Origin: Sulfitobacter noctilucae
GTDB taxonomy: Bacteria > Pseudomonadota > Alphaproteobacteria > Rhodobacterales > Rhodobacteraceae
Length of the DNA stretch: 64,000 nucleotides
Assembly: GCF_000622365.1 (NCBI RefSeq)
Contig: NZ_JASC01000014.1
Span: forward strand, 1,116,001 to 1,180,000
Direction of reading: 5' to 3'
Shown piece after piece: positions 48,400 to 58,893 of the stretch (its first letter is position 1; the number at the start of each line of letters is the position of its first letter). The notes under the pieces were generated by a model. The model worked only from the letters and a program-made list of their open reading frames with translations, did not search any database and was not told where the DNA came from. Position numbers and translations under genes: made by a program.

Positions 48400-49512
48400 C
48401 TATCGAGGAGCGATTTGCGCCACGCGACGCGACAAACCTGACAGGATCTCTGGCCCGTCAGACCCAAGATGCACGATGTCTTCTAGCCTGATCCCAAAAC
48501 CGTCGGTTAGATATACCCCCGGCTCTATCGAAAAGACGTTGCCAGCCGCCAAGGGCTGATCGTTGCTCGCCATCATATAGGGCGGTTCATGCACATCGAC
48601 GCCAAGGCCGTGCCCGGTCCGGTGAAGGAACGCGGCACCATAGCCTGCGGCCTTTATTACATCCCGCGCGGCCGTGTCGATTGCACTGCAGGCAGCACCG
48701 GGTTTGGCCGCAGACAGTGCCGCCTGAACGGCCTCTTCAACAACCCCAGCGACTTTCGTGAACTCCGGGTCCGGCGTATCGCCGTACCACGCGCAACGGG
48801 TCATATCGGAAGGATATCCGTTCAACCGGCATCCGGCGTCGATCAGCACTGCCATCTCGGGTGCTAACACATCCCCGCCGGTGTGGTGATGCGGGAAGGC
48901 ACTGTTTGACCCGAACCCCACGATACAAAAGGCAGGCTCTGCTCCGTGCGCGCGGTAGTGGTCGACGATAATGGTTTTGACATCATTTTCAGACATGCCG
49001 GTGCGCAGCGATGCAAAGGCCAGCTCAAAGGCGGCGTCATTCAGGCGCGCGCAGTCGCGCAGCAGCTTGTGCTCGTCGGCGTCTTTTGCGGCGCGCAGTT
49101 GGCCCACTGTATCTTCGGTAAACCGGTGCTTTGGCGCGTCGAGTTGTTCCAGCAGCAAAAACGCAAAATCAGCCCGCATCGTTTCATCCAGTACGACGCT
49201 GATGCCGAGGCGTTTGACATCAAGTTTGTCCAGCAAAGCGGTTAGCGCATCAAGCGGGCCTTCGGTATCGCTCCACTCATAAAACGGGACGCTGTTGCAC
49301 TGAGCGCGGGCAGCGTCAGCATTCAGCTTGGGCATTAGAACCCCCGCCTGATCAGCCGTCACAAGGGCCATCACCGGGCGTTCATCGCCATGCGGGTTCA
49401 GGCCTAACAACCACTGCATATGGCTGCTTGGTCCAACGGCGACCAGATCGGTGCCTGTGTCGGCCATGCGCTGGCGCAACCGCGCCAATCGGTTCTCAGT
49501 TGTATTAGTCAT
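48400..49512 (-). CDS. M24 family Xaa-Pro peptidase
   Basis: GGAGGG 7 nt upstream fixes the start at 49512; the product has 370 residues. It is a prolidase/aminopeptidase P-type enzyme with all five metal ligands: DAG and SDMTR aspartates, the histidine in HRTGHGLG, and glutamates in SIEPGVY and RLEDIV. It is cytoplasmic and cleaves Xaa-Pro bonds. It is the last gene of the peptide ABC transporter operon, 25 nt after the XRE-cupin regulator, consistent with use of imported proline-containing peptides. Confidence 0.9.
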   Translation of the reverse strand: MTNTTENRLARLRQRMADTGTDLVAVGPSSHMQWLLGLNPHGDERPVMALVTADQAGVLMPKLNADAARAQCNSVPFYEWSDTEGPLDALTALLDKLDVKRLGISVVLDETMRADFAFLLLEQLDAPKHRFTEDTVGQLRAAKDADEHKLLRDCARLNDAAFELAFASLRTGMSENDVKTIIVDHYRAHGAEPAFCIVGFGSNSAFPHHHTGGDVLAPEMAVLIDAGCRLNGYPSDMTRCAWYGDTPDPEFTKVAGVVEEAVQAALSAAKPGAACSAIDTAARDVIKAAGYGAAFLHRTGHGLGVDVHEPPYMMASNDQPLAAGNVFSIEPGVYLTDGFGIRLEDIVHLGSDGPEILSGLSRRVAQIAPR

Positions 49513-49537
49513 ATGACCCTCCAATGCCTCATAGTCC

Positions 49538-50140
49538 CTAGCCGTCTTGGCCAGGCAGCCAGTTTTTCGACGGCCTCTGCAACACCACCAATGTGCCCGT
49601 CCACATCATGCGGGCCGGGGTGTCGCCAAGTGTTTTCCATGCGTGCGGGGTCATCCCGTTGTAATGCAGGCTATCGCCTTCGCGCAGGGTAAAGACCTCT
49701 CCGTCCAGTGTTTTCTCGATAGAACCGCTGAGGATATAGATAAACTCCTCGCCCTCGTGCTGGAACGTCTCGGACACAAAACCGGGTGGACAGTTCATGA
49801 TGTAGGCCGACAGTTCATGGCCGGGAAATTCGGAGCTGAGCGCCTCGTAGGTCACACCGGACTCCGAGATCGAAAACTTGGGCCGTTCATGCGCATAGGA
49901 TACCGCATCTCCCGGTTTCGGGCGGGCCACAAAGTAGTCCAGCCCCAAATCCAGAGCATGCGAAATCTGCGCGAGCGTGCCGAGTGACGGCGTCGCATTG
50001 CCCCGCTCAACCTGCGACAGATACCCCACGGACATGCCTGCTTTGTCGCATAATTCCTTAAGCGTCCACTTGCGCTGCTGCCGGCACTTGCGGATCAGTT
50101 GCCCCAGCTTGGCCGGTTCGATGGTGCCCCCTCCGATCAT
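49538..50140 (-). CDS. XRE-cupin transcriptional regulator
   Basis: This 200-residue protein has an N-terminal XRE HTH (about 10-66: LGQLIRKCRQQRKWTLKELCDKAGMSVGYLSQVERGN) and a C-terminal cupin (about 105-185: HEGEEFIYILSGSIE and GDSLHYNGMTPHAW), the layout of PuuR-type repressors that sense small metabolites. It begins 3 nt after the ATPase gene and precedes the peptidase gene, so it most likely autoregulates this operon; a dyad upstream of the operon (55553-55587) is a candidate operator. Confidence 0.9.
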   Translation of the reverse strand: MIGGGTIEPAKLGQLIRKCRQQRKWTLKELCDKAGMSVGYLSQVERGNATPSLGTLAQISHALDLGLDYFVARPKPGDAVSYAHERPKFSISESGVTYEALSSEFPGHELSAYIMNCPPGFVSETFQHEGEEFIYILSGSIEKTLDGEVFTLREGDSLHYNGMTPHAWKTLGDTPARMMWTGTLVVLQRPSKNWLPGQDG

Positions 50141-50143
50141 CGC

Positions 50144-51835
50144 CTACCCCGACAACTGCGCCAGCCGTGGCATCAGCTCGAGCAGCTTCTTGGTGTAGTC
50201 CTGCCGCGGGTCGGCAAAGAGCGTTTCGGTCTCTTGGACCTCGATCAATTGCCCCTGCTTCATCACGCCCACGCGGTCACACATCTGGCGTACAACCGGC
50301 AGATCGTGGCTGATGAAAAGCATGGTCAGACCCAGATGTTCTTGCAGGTCTTTGAGTATATTCAGAATTTGCGCCTGGATGGATACATCCAACGCGCTGG
50401 TGGGTTCATCACATATCAAGAACCGCGGCTGCGTGGCCAAGGCCCGCGCGATGGAGATTCTTTGGCGTTGCCCGCCCGAGAACTCATGCGGATATTTCGC
50501 GGCAGCCGCACGCGTCAGACCAACGCGATCAAGCAACTCCTGCACCCGTCCACTGATCTGGTCAACAGGCAGCAACTTGTGGTGCCTTAGCGGTTCGGCA
50601 ACGATGCTTTCGACCTTCATCCGCGGATTGAGGCTTGAGAAAGGATCTTGGAAGATCATCTGGATCTGGCGGCGATAGCCGGCGATCTGGGCGGGTGTCA
50701 TTGCAGTCACCTCTTCGCCATCAAACCGGATACGGCCCCCGTCCACATCCAGCAGCGTGCCGATCATCCGCGCCACGGTTGACTTGCCAGAACCGCTTTC
50801 GCCGACAAGGCCAAACACCTCACCGTCCTTGATATCAAAAGTGACCTCGTCTACGGCCGTGAAATAGGTCCGCCACGACGGAAGGATCGCCGATTTCTCG
50901 AGAAATTTCTTCGTGATCCCTTCAACCTCCAGCAACTTGCCGGATTTCGACGGTTCCGTTTTGGCCCAGTTCCGCGCGAGGTCCTCGATCTTGAATGTTG
51001 TCTCACGACCCCCATAGCTCACCTGCGGGAAGCGATGCAGCTTGACCTGCGGACGCGGCACCGCAGCAATAAGAGACTTGGTATATTCATGCTTTGGCGC
51101 GCTGAGAACCTGATCGGTGGACCCGTTTTCCACGACCTGCCCATTGTACATGACCGTGACCTGTTCGGTTGTATCCGCAATCACGCCCATGTCGTGGGTG
51201 ACAAGGATCACACCGACCTGGGTCTCGCGGGCCAACTCTTTGATCAGATCAAGCACTTGGGCCTGAATAGATACATCCAGCGCGGTTGTGGGTTCATCGG
51301 CCACAATAACAGATGGCTCTGAACAAAGTGCAAGCGCGATCACCACACGCTGACGCATGCCGCCGGAAAACTGGTGGGGGTATTGGTCAAAGCGGGTCTT
51401 TGGGTCAGGGATTGACACACGATCAAGAAGGGCCAAAGCTCGCTCTTTGGCCTCTTTGCCGGAAACCTTGAGGTGCAACTGGATCGTCTCGACCAGTTGT
51501 TCGCCGATGGTGAACAGGGGGTTCAGCGAGGTCAGCGGATCCTGAAAGATCATCCCGATCTCACCGCCCCGAATGGCACGTTGTTCCTCGACACCCAGAT
51601 TGTCGATACGGCGCCCCTTGAGCCAGATTTCACCCGAGGCAATACGCGCGGGATCATCCAGCAAGCCGATCACGGCGTTGCCTGTCATCGACTTGCCCGC
51701 CCCGCTTTCGCCCACCACGCCACGGATTTCACCGGGGCGGATGTCATAGGTCACATTCTGCACAGGCTTGAAGAGACCGTGCCGGGTGGGAATTTCGACG
51801 GTTAGGTCACGGATGGAGAGGACAGGTTCAGTCAT
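50144..51835 (-). CDS. fused dual ATP-binding subunit of peptide/opine ABC transporter (DppD-DppF type)
   Basis: The start at 51835 overlaps the permease stop (ATGA); the product has 563 residues. It has two complete ABC ATPase halves: Walker A GESGAGKS and signature FSGGMRQR in the first (about 1-270), GESGSGKST and FSGGQRQR in the second (about 300-555). Each half matches one of the separate DppD and DppF subunits, so a single chain supplies both sites. It powers the two permeases encoded upstream. Confidence 0.93.
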   Translation of the reverse strand: MTEPVLSIRDLTVEIPTRHGLFKPVQNVTYDIRPGEIRGVVGESGAGKSMTGNAVIGLLDDPARIASGEIWLKGRRIDNLGVEEQRAIRGGEIGMIFQDPLTSLNPLFTIGEQLVETIQLHLKVSGKEAKERALALLDRVSIPDPKTRFDQYPHQFSGGMRQRVVIALALCSEPSVIVADEPTTALDVSIQAQVLDLIKELARETQVGVILVTHDMGVIADTTEQVTVMYNGQVVENGSTDQVLSAPKHEYTKSLIAAVPRPQVKLHRFPQVSYGGRETTFKIEDLARNWAKTEPSKSGKLLEVEGITKKFLEKSAILPSWRTYFTAVDEVTFDIKDGEVFGLVGESGSGKSTVARMIGTLLDVDGGRIRFDGEEVTAMTPAQIAGYRRQIQMIFQDPFSSLNPRMKVESIVAEPLRHHKLLPVDQISGRVQELLDRVGLTRAAAAKYPHEFSGGQRQRISIARALATQPRFLICDEPTSALDVSIQAQILNILKDLQEHLGLTMLFISHDLPVVRQMCDRVGVMKQGQLIEVQETETLFADPRQDYTKKLLELMPRLAQLSG

Positions 51836-52782
51836 TTCAACCTCGGGTTCAAAGCGTCGCGCAGCCAGTCGCCCAACATGTTTACGCTGAGTGCTAGCGC
51901 AAGCAACGTGCAGGCCGGGAAGAATAGGATCCACCATTCGCCCGAGAACAAGAAGCCCTGCCCGACGCGGATCAATGTGCCCAACGATGGCTGCGTAGCC
52001 GGTGCTCCAACGCCAAGAAAGCTCAGCGTCGCCTCTGCAATAATGGCAAGTGCCAGCGAGATCGTGGCGATCACAAGAACAGGAGACAGGATGTTCGGCA
52101 GGATGTGCCGCAACATAATCGCGTAAGGCCGCCGACCGATCAGCCGCGCCGCCGAGACGTAGTCTTTGCCTTTCTCGACCAGTGTGGCACCGCGCACGAC
52201 GCGGGCAAATTGCACCCAATCGGACAAACCAATCGCAAGGATTAAAACCCAGATTGCCATTTGGTCGCGGTTCTCGACCGGGGTGATCCCTTTGGCGATC
52301 CCGAAGATCAACATCGCCACCAAAATCGACGGAAAGGTCAACTGAACGTCAGCAGCCCGCATGATAAAGCTGTCGGCCCAGCCGCCGAAATAGCCCGCCA
52401 GCAGGCCTAGAAAGATGCCCAGCACAACGGCAAACAACACCGCTGCAAAGCCGACAAACAGCGAGATCCGCATGCCGTACAGGATGGTGGAAAACACATC
52501 GCGGCCCTGGTCGTCCGTCCCCAACAGGAACGTATCACCGGTGAAGGCATTGGGTGCCATCGGCGGCGTAAAGCCGTTCATCAAATTCAAGGACGACGGA
52601 TCAAACGGGTTTGTCGGTGCGATCAGCGGCGCAAAGACCGCGGACAGGATCAGGATGGCGGCAACCACCGCAGACACAATCGCGACCGGCGACCGTTTGA
52701 AGGCATAGAACAAATCACTGTCCAGCGCACGCCGCATGCGTGACGGGACAACCTCGGGTGCGACAATCGGGCGATCAGTCAT
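51832..52782 (-). CDS. peptide/opine ABC transporter permease (DppC type)
   Basis: This 316-residue membrane protein has an N-terminal helix at about 30-52, further helices and the EAA loop region GRRPYAIMLRHILPN (about 217-231), as in DppC/OppC. It overlaps its neighbours on both sides by ATGA. Confidence 0.92.
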   Translation of the reverse strand: MTDRPIVAPEVVPSRMRRALDSDLFYAFKRSPVAIVSAVVAAILILSAVFAPLIAPTNPFDPSSLNLMNGFTPPMAPNAFTGDTFLLGTDDQGRDVFSTILYGMRISLFVGFAAVLFAVVLGIFLGLLAGYFGGWADSFIMRAADVQLTFPSILVAMLIFGIAKGITPVENRDQMAIWVLILAIGLSDWVQFARVVRGATLVEKGKDYVSAARLIGRRPYAIMLRHILPNILSPVLVIATISLALAIIAEATLSFLGVGAPATQPSLGTLIRVGQGFLFSGEWWILFFPACTLLALALSVNMLGDWLRDALNPRLK

Positions 52783-53750
52783 TTTGCGGACACCCTGAGA
52801 CGAGGATCAATGAAGGCATATAGGATATCCACCAGAAGGTTGATGACGACGAACATCACTGAAATCATCATCAGATACGCGGCCATCACCGGGATATCGA
52901 CGAACTGGATTGCATTGATGAACAATAGGCCCAGACCGGGCCACTGAAACACGGTTTCGGTAATGATCGCGAAGGCGATGATCGCACCAAGCTGAAGGCC
53001 GATCACTGTAATCACGGGCACCATCGTATTTTTCAGCGCGTGGCGAAAGTTGATGACCCGTTCGCTCAGGCCACGGGCGCGGGCAAAGCGGATGTAATCC
53101 TGGCGCAGCACCTCAAGCATCTCGGACCGGACCAGCCGCATGATCAGCGTCATCTGATAAAGACCCAGCGTGATCGACGGCAGGATCAAGGCTTTTAGGC
53201 CGGTTTCAGTCAGGAAACCTGTGCTCCACCAGCCCACGCGCACCACCTCGCCACGTCCAAAACTGGGGAGCCACCCAAGCTCGACCGAGAACAGGTAGAT
53301 CAAAAGAATCCCGATCAGAAACGTCGGCAGCGACACCCCGATAAGGGAGGAGGACATAATGAAGTTCGCCACAAACCCGTCGCGGCGGATCGCGGTGAAA
53401 ACACCCAGCGCAATCCCTACAACGATAGCGAAAACAGCTGACAACGCGGCAAGTTCTAAAGTGGCAGGCGCGCGTTCCTTGATGATTTCAGACACTTCCC
53501 GGCCTTGCCGGTAGCTGACACCAAAGTTGCCTTGCACGGCTTCACCCAGGAATTTTACATATTGCACGGGGATCGGTTGATCGAGCCCAAGCTGCGCGCG
53601 CAGGCGTTCAACATCTTCCATCGTGCGTTCCTGACCCAACATGTTGTCAATCGGATCGCCCACAAAGGTGAACATCGAAAACGCAATAGCCCCGGTGATG
53701 ATCAACACCAAAAGGGACTGAAACACGCGTTTGAGAATGAAAGGCAACAT
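52779..53750 (-). CDS. peptide/opine ABC transporter permease (DppB type)
   Basis: I chose the ATG at 53750 (MLPFILKRVFQSLLVLI), typical of DppB; 323 residues. About six transmembrane helices and the EAA loop ARGLSERVINFRHALKNTM are visible. Paired with the DppC-type subunit by an ATGA overlap. Confidence 0.92.
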   Translation of the reverse strand: MLPFILKRVFQSLLVLIITGAIAFSMFTFVGDPIDNMLGQERTMEDVERLRAQLGLDQPIPVQYVKFLGEAVQGNFGVSYRQGREVSEIIKERAPATLELAALSAVFAIVVGIALGVFTAIRRDGFVANFIMSSSLIGVSLPTFLIGILLIYLFSVELGWLPSFGRGEVVRVGWWSTGFLTETGLKALILPSITLGLYQMTLIMRLVRSEMLEVLRQDYIRFARARGLSERVINFRHALKNTMVPVITVIGLQLGAIIAFAIITETVFQWPGLGLLFINAIQFVDIPVMAAYLMMISVMFVVINLLVDILYAFIDPRLRVSAK

Positions 53751-53853
53751 CGCAAAGGCCTTGTTTTGCCAACAAAACCCCTGCCGGGCCGCTGGACAAG
53801 TTGGGAGAGGATGAGAAACGGAACCCGGGGCAACGCGCCCCGCAGTCCCGCCG

Positions 53854-53883
53854 AAAAAGCGCGCCCGCATCATGCAAGCGCGC
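53854..53883 (-). terminator. leaky terminator between binding protein and permease genes
   Basis: On the minus strand, 13 nt past the stop of the binding-protein gene, GCGCGC (53883-53878) pairs with GCGCGC (53864-53859) across a 13-nt loop, followed by TTTTT (53858-53854). Such partial terminators typically keep binding-protein mRNA more abundant than permease mRNA. Confidence 0.55.
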
Positions 53884-53895
53884 CATCTTGCGGTG

Positions 53896-55476
53896 TTACT
53901 TCATGGTGAAGTATTTCACACGCGGCTGATCCTCTGGATCGACCTCGATGCCAACGTTGTCGGCCATACCCCAGTTCAGCACCTGATGGTGGATCGGGAT
54001 ATAAAGCTGCTCGTCCTGCACCGTGCGCCAGATGCTGGCAATATCCGCATTGCGGGCCTCCAGATCTGTGTTGGATGCGAGCGACTTGATTTTGGCGTCC
54101 ATCTCGTCGTTGTCGTAGCCGGTGCCATTCCATGTACCAATGTCGCTTTCACGACCATGCACGAGGAAGTTGAACACATACTCGGAGTCGTAGGTCGGAA
54201 CGCCCCAACCCAGCATATAGAAATCCGTCGCACCATCGGTGATCTTCGGGAAGTGCTGCGCCTTTGGGATCGCATCAAGGTTCACGGTCACACCGATCTG
54301 ACCCAACATCCCAACAGCCGCCTGACAGATGGCTTCATCGTTGATATAGCGATCATTCGGACAATCCAGCCGGATCGAAAACCCGTCTTCATAGCCCGCA
54401 TCAGCCATCAGCGCCTTGGCACCTTCAACATCAGTGACGCTTTCGCCATCCATCTCGGCGGTCCAGCCGTTGACGAACGGAGGGGCAATCATACCTGCGG
54501 GCTGCGACTGCCCCCGCATCACGACCTTCTGGATCGCATCGCGGTTGATCGCCATGGACATCGCCTTGCGCACGCGGACGTCAGCCAGTGGGTTCGCGCC
54601 CTCAACGTTATCCGCCTCGATGTCATCAGCACCCTGGTTCATACCGAAAAAGATTACGCGGTTCTGTGGGGCCTGCTTTACGACAAGGCCATCAGCTTCA
54701 CTGACACGGGCCAGATCCTGAACCGGCATATCCTGCAGAAAGTCGACTTCGCCAGACAGCAACGCCGCCACACGGGTCGCCGCGTTCTGAATTGGCGTAT
54801 AGACGATTTCGCTGACTTCCATCGGGAATTCGTTGCGGCCCCAATAGTCTTCGTTGCGGGCCATAACCGTTTTCACGTCCGGCTCGCGGCTTACAAGCGT
54901 GTAAGCACCGGTACCGTTCACGTTTGTCGTGGCAAAGGTAATCTCGCCGCCTTCAAAATCCTGAACATTGACGGTGTTGTTCGCCTCTGTCCAATCTTTG
55001 TCCATCATGAACAGGTTTGTCAGATTGGAAGGCAGGATCGGGTTCGGGCCGTCCGTTTCGATCTCGACCACGTAATCGCTGACAGCGCGGACTTCAGTGA
55101 TCGAGCCGATCAGTTCTTTCATGTCGGAATTGGGCTGCTTTGCACGCTCAAAGCTGAAGACAACGTCTTCTGCAGTGAAGTCGGCGCCGTCATGGAATTT
55201 TACACCTTCGCGCAGGTTGAACACCCAGACATTCGGGTTGTCAGCGCTCGGGGCCCAATCGGTGGCAAGTGTGGGTACAAAATTGCCGTCCGTGTCACGG
55301 ATGATCAGCGGTTCATACATCTGGTGACGCATGGTGTGGCTGGGGCCTTCGTTCTGGGAATGCGGATCCAGCGTCAGCGCGTCGCCGGCACGGGCCCAGC
55401 GAAGCGTCTCTGCATTGACCATTGCCGACGTTGATAGCAGCGCCGCAACGGTGAAAAGGACTGTTGATGTTTTCAT
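53896..55476 (-). CDS. family 5 solute-binding protein of peptide/opine ABC transporter
   Basis: This 526-residue periplasmic protein has a signal peptide (about 1-22, ending VNA). The family 5 (DppA/OppA) layout is clear: WARAGDALTLDPHSQNEGPS, YEPLIIRD, NVWVFNLREGVKFHDGADFTAEDVVFSFERA and VRKAMSMAINRDAI. It binds oligopeptides or related amines and opines and delivers them to the encoded permeases. It is the first gene of a six-gene operon ending in an M24 peptidase. The exact ligand is unknown. Confidence 0.92.
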   Translation of the reverse strand: MKTSTVLFTVAALLSTSAMVNAETLRWARAGDALTLDPHSQNEGPSHTMRHQMYEPLIIRDTDGNFVPTLATDWAPSADNPNVWVFNLREGVKFHDGADFTAEDVVFSFERAKQPNSDMKELIGSITEVRAVSDYVVEIETDGPNPILPSNLTNLFMMDKDWTEANNTVNVQDFEGGEITFATTNVNGTGAYTLVSREPDVKTVMARNEDYWGRNEFPMEVSEIVYTPIQNAATRVAALLSGEVDFLQDMPVQDLARVSEADGLVVKQAPQNRVIFFGMNQGADDIEADNVEGANPLADVRVRKAMSMAINRDAIQKVVMRGQSQPAGMIAPPFVNGWTAEMDGESVTDVEGAKALMADAGYEDGFSIRLDCPNDRYINDEAICQAAVGMLGQIGVTVNLDAIPKAQHFPKITDGATDFYMLGWGVPTYDSEYVFNFLVHGRESDIGTWNGTGYDNDEMDAKIKSLASNTDLEARNADIASIWRTVQDEQLYIPIHHQVLNWGMADNVGIEVDPEDQPRVKYFTMK

Positions 55477-56036
55477 GGTAACCTCTCTGTTCGGGTAGGA
55501 TTTATGCAGACCGTATTTTTGTTTTTGAGACCGCCTGCATATTCAGCGAAATGACATACAGTGCATCGTCGTGCATCTTTGTATGTCAGGTGTCTGTATC
55601 GTCTATTATTTCAGATCTCTGTCGCATGGTCGTGGACGGTAGGAAAAAAACTTAGAACATACAATAATTATTTTTGTACTGCGTTCGATGACCGAGCATA
55701 GCTTGGCCGAATAGCATGCGCGGAGCCTGCCAGAGGTTTACTAATGTGACAAGCATGTTGGCGGGGCGGATTAATAGGAAACTAGCCGGCTACGGAAGCG
55801 CTGGCCTAGTGGATTACTAAAGGCCGCCCGGTTCCCCGGCAGCAATTAATGGACACTTTGCTATTTACCCAAATGAAGTTGCTGGTGGGGACCCCTGAGA
55901 AAATCACACCGCTGCCGCCTAACCATCGCTTTCAAGACTACAGCTAAATGTGCTCACTCAGTACCAAACTCGTGGCTACCATTCAGAAGGCGACGATGAT
56001 GATCGCAGCACTTTGGCGCACAGATCGGGCCAAAGG
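55477..56036. other. 560-bp upstream region of the peptide transporter operon, no gene
   Basis: No credible reading frame is seen. The stretch 55480-55700 is AT-rich, should contain the operon promoter and leader, and includes the dyad at 55553-55587. The right part (55700-56036) lies beyond the end of the chemoreceptor gene and shows nothing recognisable. Confidence 0.55.
55553..55587. promoter_or_regulatory. inverted repeat, candidate operator
   Basis: GACATACA (55553-55560) and TGTATGTC (55580-55587) form a perfect 8-bp inverted repeat; between them GTGCATC occurs twice as a direct repeat (55561-55567, 55571-55577). It lies 77-111 bp upstream of the binding-protein start. It is a plausible site for the XRE-cupin protein of the same operon; no binding evidence. 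Confidence 0.45.
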
Positions 56037-58811
56037 TCAGGAGGCCCGATCAAACTTGGCTTCGGAATAGTCGTCAGCAAATGACGGGCTATTCTGAAAC
56101 CTGAATGTTGCAACGATTTCGGACAAGGCCTGCGCCTCGTTTGAAAGCGCGGTGTTCGCTGCGGTGGTTTCTTCAAACATGGCGGCATTTTGCTGTGTAG
56201 ACCTGTCAATCTCTTGGATCGCGGCGTTCACATCATTCAATTTGTGCGACTGGTCTTTGGCCGAAACCGCGATGTTCTCCATAATCTGAGATATACCTCC
56301 GACACCGCTGTCGATAACCGTCATCGCCTCATTCGCTTGTTGCGTCAGCGCCGCGCCCTCAACGGCAATCTTTACGCTTTCCCCGATGACCCCGCTAATT
56401 TCTGCAGCGGATTCAGCGCAGCGCTGTGCCAGTATACGGACCTCGGATGCCACAACCGAGAAACCTTGCCCTGCTTCACCTGCGCGGGCCGCTTCGACGC
56501 CCGCGTTGAGCGCCAGAAGATTGGTCTGGAACGCGATCCCCTCGATAACCGATACGATGGAGGAGATTTTAGACGATGACTCCTGCACTTGCTTCATGGC
56601 TTTGTTGGCATTCTCCATCACCAGCTTGTTGTTCCTGGACGCTTTGGTCAGCTCACTTACAGTGTCGTTGGCCGATGTTGCACCGCTCGCTGTTTCGGCC
56701 ACTGTCGATGTGAGGTCTCCGACGGTCCTAACCGTATCCGCAAGAGTGGCGGCGTTCGCTTCGGTCCGTTTTGCAAGATCCATCGAGGACCCGGAGATCT
56801 CGGCGCTGCTGCCTTCGATATTTGTCACGCTTGAGCTTAGGTTTGACACCACTTCCGACAATGTTGCGATTGCCGTGTTGAAGTCATGCCGAAGCGCTTC
56901 GTAGGCGGCAGGGAATTCCCGCTCGATTGAATAGGTCAAATCACCCGCGGACAGCCGCGCCAGACCCTCGGCCAAAGTTGAAACGATAAGGTCCTGCTCC
57001 CTCATCCTGTCTTGCCGTTCAGCTTCGGCAAGGCGCTCTTGCTCTTCTTCCTTGGCCGCAAGTTTGGCAACTGCTTCGCGCTCGGTCTCTTCGCGTTTGC
57101 GCTTTTCAGTTGCAATCCTCTCCTGTTCTTCCTGCTTGGCTTGTTCTGCTGCCTGCGCGGCCTCGAAAGCTTCGCGCTCTCGCTGTTTTTCTTCTTCCTG
57201 AAGTTTGATCGTTTCGAGGGCGCGTGCGCGGAAGACAAACAAGGCCCCTGCCAAACGACCAAGTTCGCCTGAATTGACTGACAGTCCATCAATTTCAGAC
57301 AGATCCCCCCCCGCGAGGCGTTCGGTGACAGCAGTCACTCGGTTCAAAGGCCGGTTGACCAAGAACCACATCAGAAACGGTGTAAAAACAAGGAGAACCA
57401 CCGCTGCAATCGCGATCTGCGATATCTGGTTGCCCGCGGTCTGCACCCCCGAGCTAAGCGCAATAGCCGAATCTTCAATCTGCCCTAGCGCGTCAGACGA
57501 GAGCGTCGCGGCTTCTATGGCGATGGCACCCACAGCTTGGGCTGCCCTCTGCGCCGCGTCATTTCTTGCGGTCTGGGCTGCAAAAGCCGCCGACCTTTTG
57601 CTCGCCATACCGGTCTCTGCCGACGAGAACGAAAGCAGTGTTTCAAGCTTTTCTTTCTCGGCTTCCGCAGAACCCTCTGCCAATGACCTGACAGCGTTCG
57701 CTTTTGCGGTCAATTCATCCTGGTTCAGGGACAATTCAGTCGCATTCTTGCTCAACGCCGTTCGGAGCAAGAAGGCAAAATAGAACTTAACCGCCGAATC
57801 GAGATTTGCCTTGTCGCGCATTCCGGCAACTTCAACGTCCAGCAAGGTGGTAAGCGTTTCGCTGTTGGTCTCTTTGGCTTCGTCGCTGCCGATGATCAGA
57901 TTGAAATAAACGTCGTCAATCGCAGGCGAAAGCACTTGATCAATGGCGAGGCGCGCAGCCAGAATGTCGGCCGAACTTGTTGACCGAAGCCCCCCGTCAA
58001 AGACACTGTCGAAGACACCGATTGTTTCCGTCGCAATTGTATGGACCTGACCGAGTGCGCCTTGGCCCTTGATCTGGTCAATCAGAATTTCCAGACGTTG
58101 CAAAGCTGAGGTCGCGAGGTCTGTCTGGATGGACCGCAGGTCGCCTCTCTCGCTTTCGAGAAAGGCTAAGGCGAGCCCCGACAACAAATTGACTTCCGCG
58201 CGCAAACTAAGTGCGGATTGGAATTGGTTGAAATCCTCATCCACCAATCTGCTCAGGGTCTGATCAATGGCTTCTATGGCGTCCTCGCCGCGCAGGTTCA
58301 TATCAAACAACGCCGTATCCGTGGCTTCCTCCAGCAAACCGCTGACTTCACTGGCGTTTGCAAAGGCTTCCTCGATAAAGGCATCAACAGCGTCACCAGC
58401 ACGCAATTCTTCCTCGCGGGCTTGCAACAGAGCAGAAAGCGCCGCATCGGCTTGCGTGAGTGTTGTCGTTGCCTTTTCACGGCGTGTCTCAGGCAGCCCC
58501 GCAAGTGCCGTTTTAAATTCCGATACGACCTCTTCCTTGTCCGCAGCCCGTTCGGCAATCGCCTCATAGCCCTCTGCGACAAGTATATCCGACAGCAATT
58601 CGCGGGTGTGTTCGGTCGCCGAAACGACATCCGCACTTGCACGCAGTTTTGGCAGATGTGTGTCAGACAATGTGACCATCTGGGTCTCGATGGATTGGAA
58701 CATGATCCAACTGACCGCAACAACAGCGGCAATCATAAGCGCCAATGCGCCAAGGACGACCCCCAGTCGCAACATCAAGGAATGTAAGACTTTGGAAAAG
58801 AAAAGCGGCAT
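56037..58811 (-). CDS. methyl-accepting chemotaxis protein with very large helical periplasmic domain
   Basis: This 924-residue receptor has TM1 at about 14-38, a 425-residue almost wholly helical periplasmic region, TM2 at about 464-486, HAMP (about 487-540), a charged coiled-coil insert (about 535-608, rich in E, K, R, Q), a second HAMP-like segment (about 609-660) and the signalling domain. The conserved hairpin tip is present ([20 protein letters not shown]). It signals to CheA/CheW. The gene directly follows a lone periplasmic binding protein gene (82-nt gap), so it probably senses that protein in its ligand-bound state, as TorS does with TorT. Confidence 0.9.
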   Translation of the reverse strand: MPLFFSKVLHSLMLRLGVVLGALALMIAAVVAVSWIMFQSIETQMVTLSDTHLPKLRASADVVSATEHTRELLSDILVAEGYEAIAERAADKEEVVSEFKTALAGLPETRREKATTTLTQADAALSALLQAREEELRAGDAVDAFIEEAFANASEVSGLLEEATDTALFDMNLRGEDAIEAIDQTLSRLVDEDFNQFQSALSLRAEVNLLSGLALAFLESERGDLRSIQTDLATSALQRLEILIDQIKGQGALGQVHTIATETIGVFDSVFDGGLRSTSSADILAARLAIDQVLSPAIDDVYFNLIIGSDEAKETNSETLTTLLDVEVAGMRDKANLDSAVKFYFAFLLRTALSKNATELSLNQDELTAKANAVRSLAEGSAEAEKEKLETLLSFSSAETGMASKRSAAFAAQTARNDAAQRAAQAVGAIAIEAATLSSDALGQIEDSAIALSSGVQTAGNQISQIAIAAVVLLVFTPFLMWFLVNRPLNRVTAVTERLAGGDLSEIDGLSVNSGELGRLAGALFVFRARALETIKLQEEEKQREREAFEAAQAAEQAKQEEQERIATEKRKREETEREAVAKLAAKEEEQERLAEAERQDRMREQDLIVSTLAEGLARLSAGDLTYSIEREFPAAYEALRHDFNTAIATLSEVVSNLSSSVTNIEGSSAEISGSSMDLAKRTEANAATLADTVRTVGDLTSTVAETASGATSANDTVSELTKASRNNKLVMENANKAMKQVQESSSKISSIVSVIEGIAFQTNLLALNAGVEAARAGEAGQGFSVVASEVRILAQRCAESAAEISGVIGESVKIAVEGAALTQQANEAMTVIDSGVGGISQIMENIAVSAKDQSHKLNDVNAAIQEIDRSTQQNAAMFEETTAANTALSNEAQALSEIVATFRFQNSPSFADDYSEAKFDRAS

Positions 58812-58856
58812 TTAGGGGGTCCTTTGATCTCAATTTGGGAAGAGGTCGGATTGATG

Positions 58857-58886
58857 GGCGAGGCCGCGCACATGGGCCGCCTCGCC
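58857..58886 (-). other. intercistronic hairpin between binding protein and chemoreceptor genes
   Basis: GGCGAGGC (58857-58864) and GCCTCGCC (58879-58886) form a perfect 8-bp stem 7 nt after the binding-protein stop. There is no T-tract, so it looks like an mRNA-stabilising or processing element rather than a terminator. It could raise binding-protein levels over receptor levels. Confidence 0.5.
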
Positions 58887-58893
58887 GCTTTAG

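Noticed and set aside
53872-55434. Plus-strand frame of 520 codons opposite the binding-protein gene
   Set aside because: Antisense to a fully recognisable family 5 binding protein; no ribosome site or domain.
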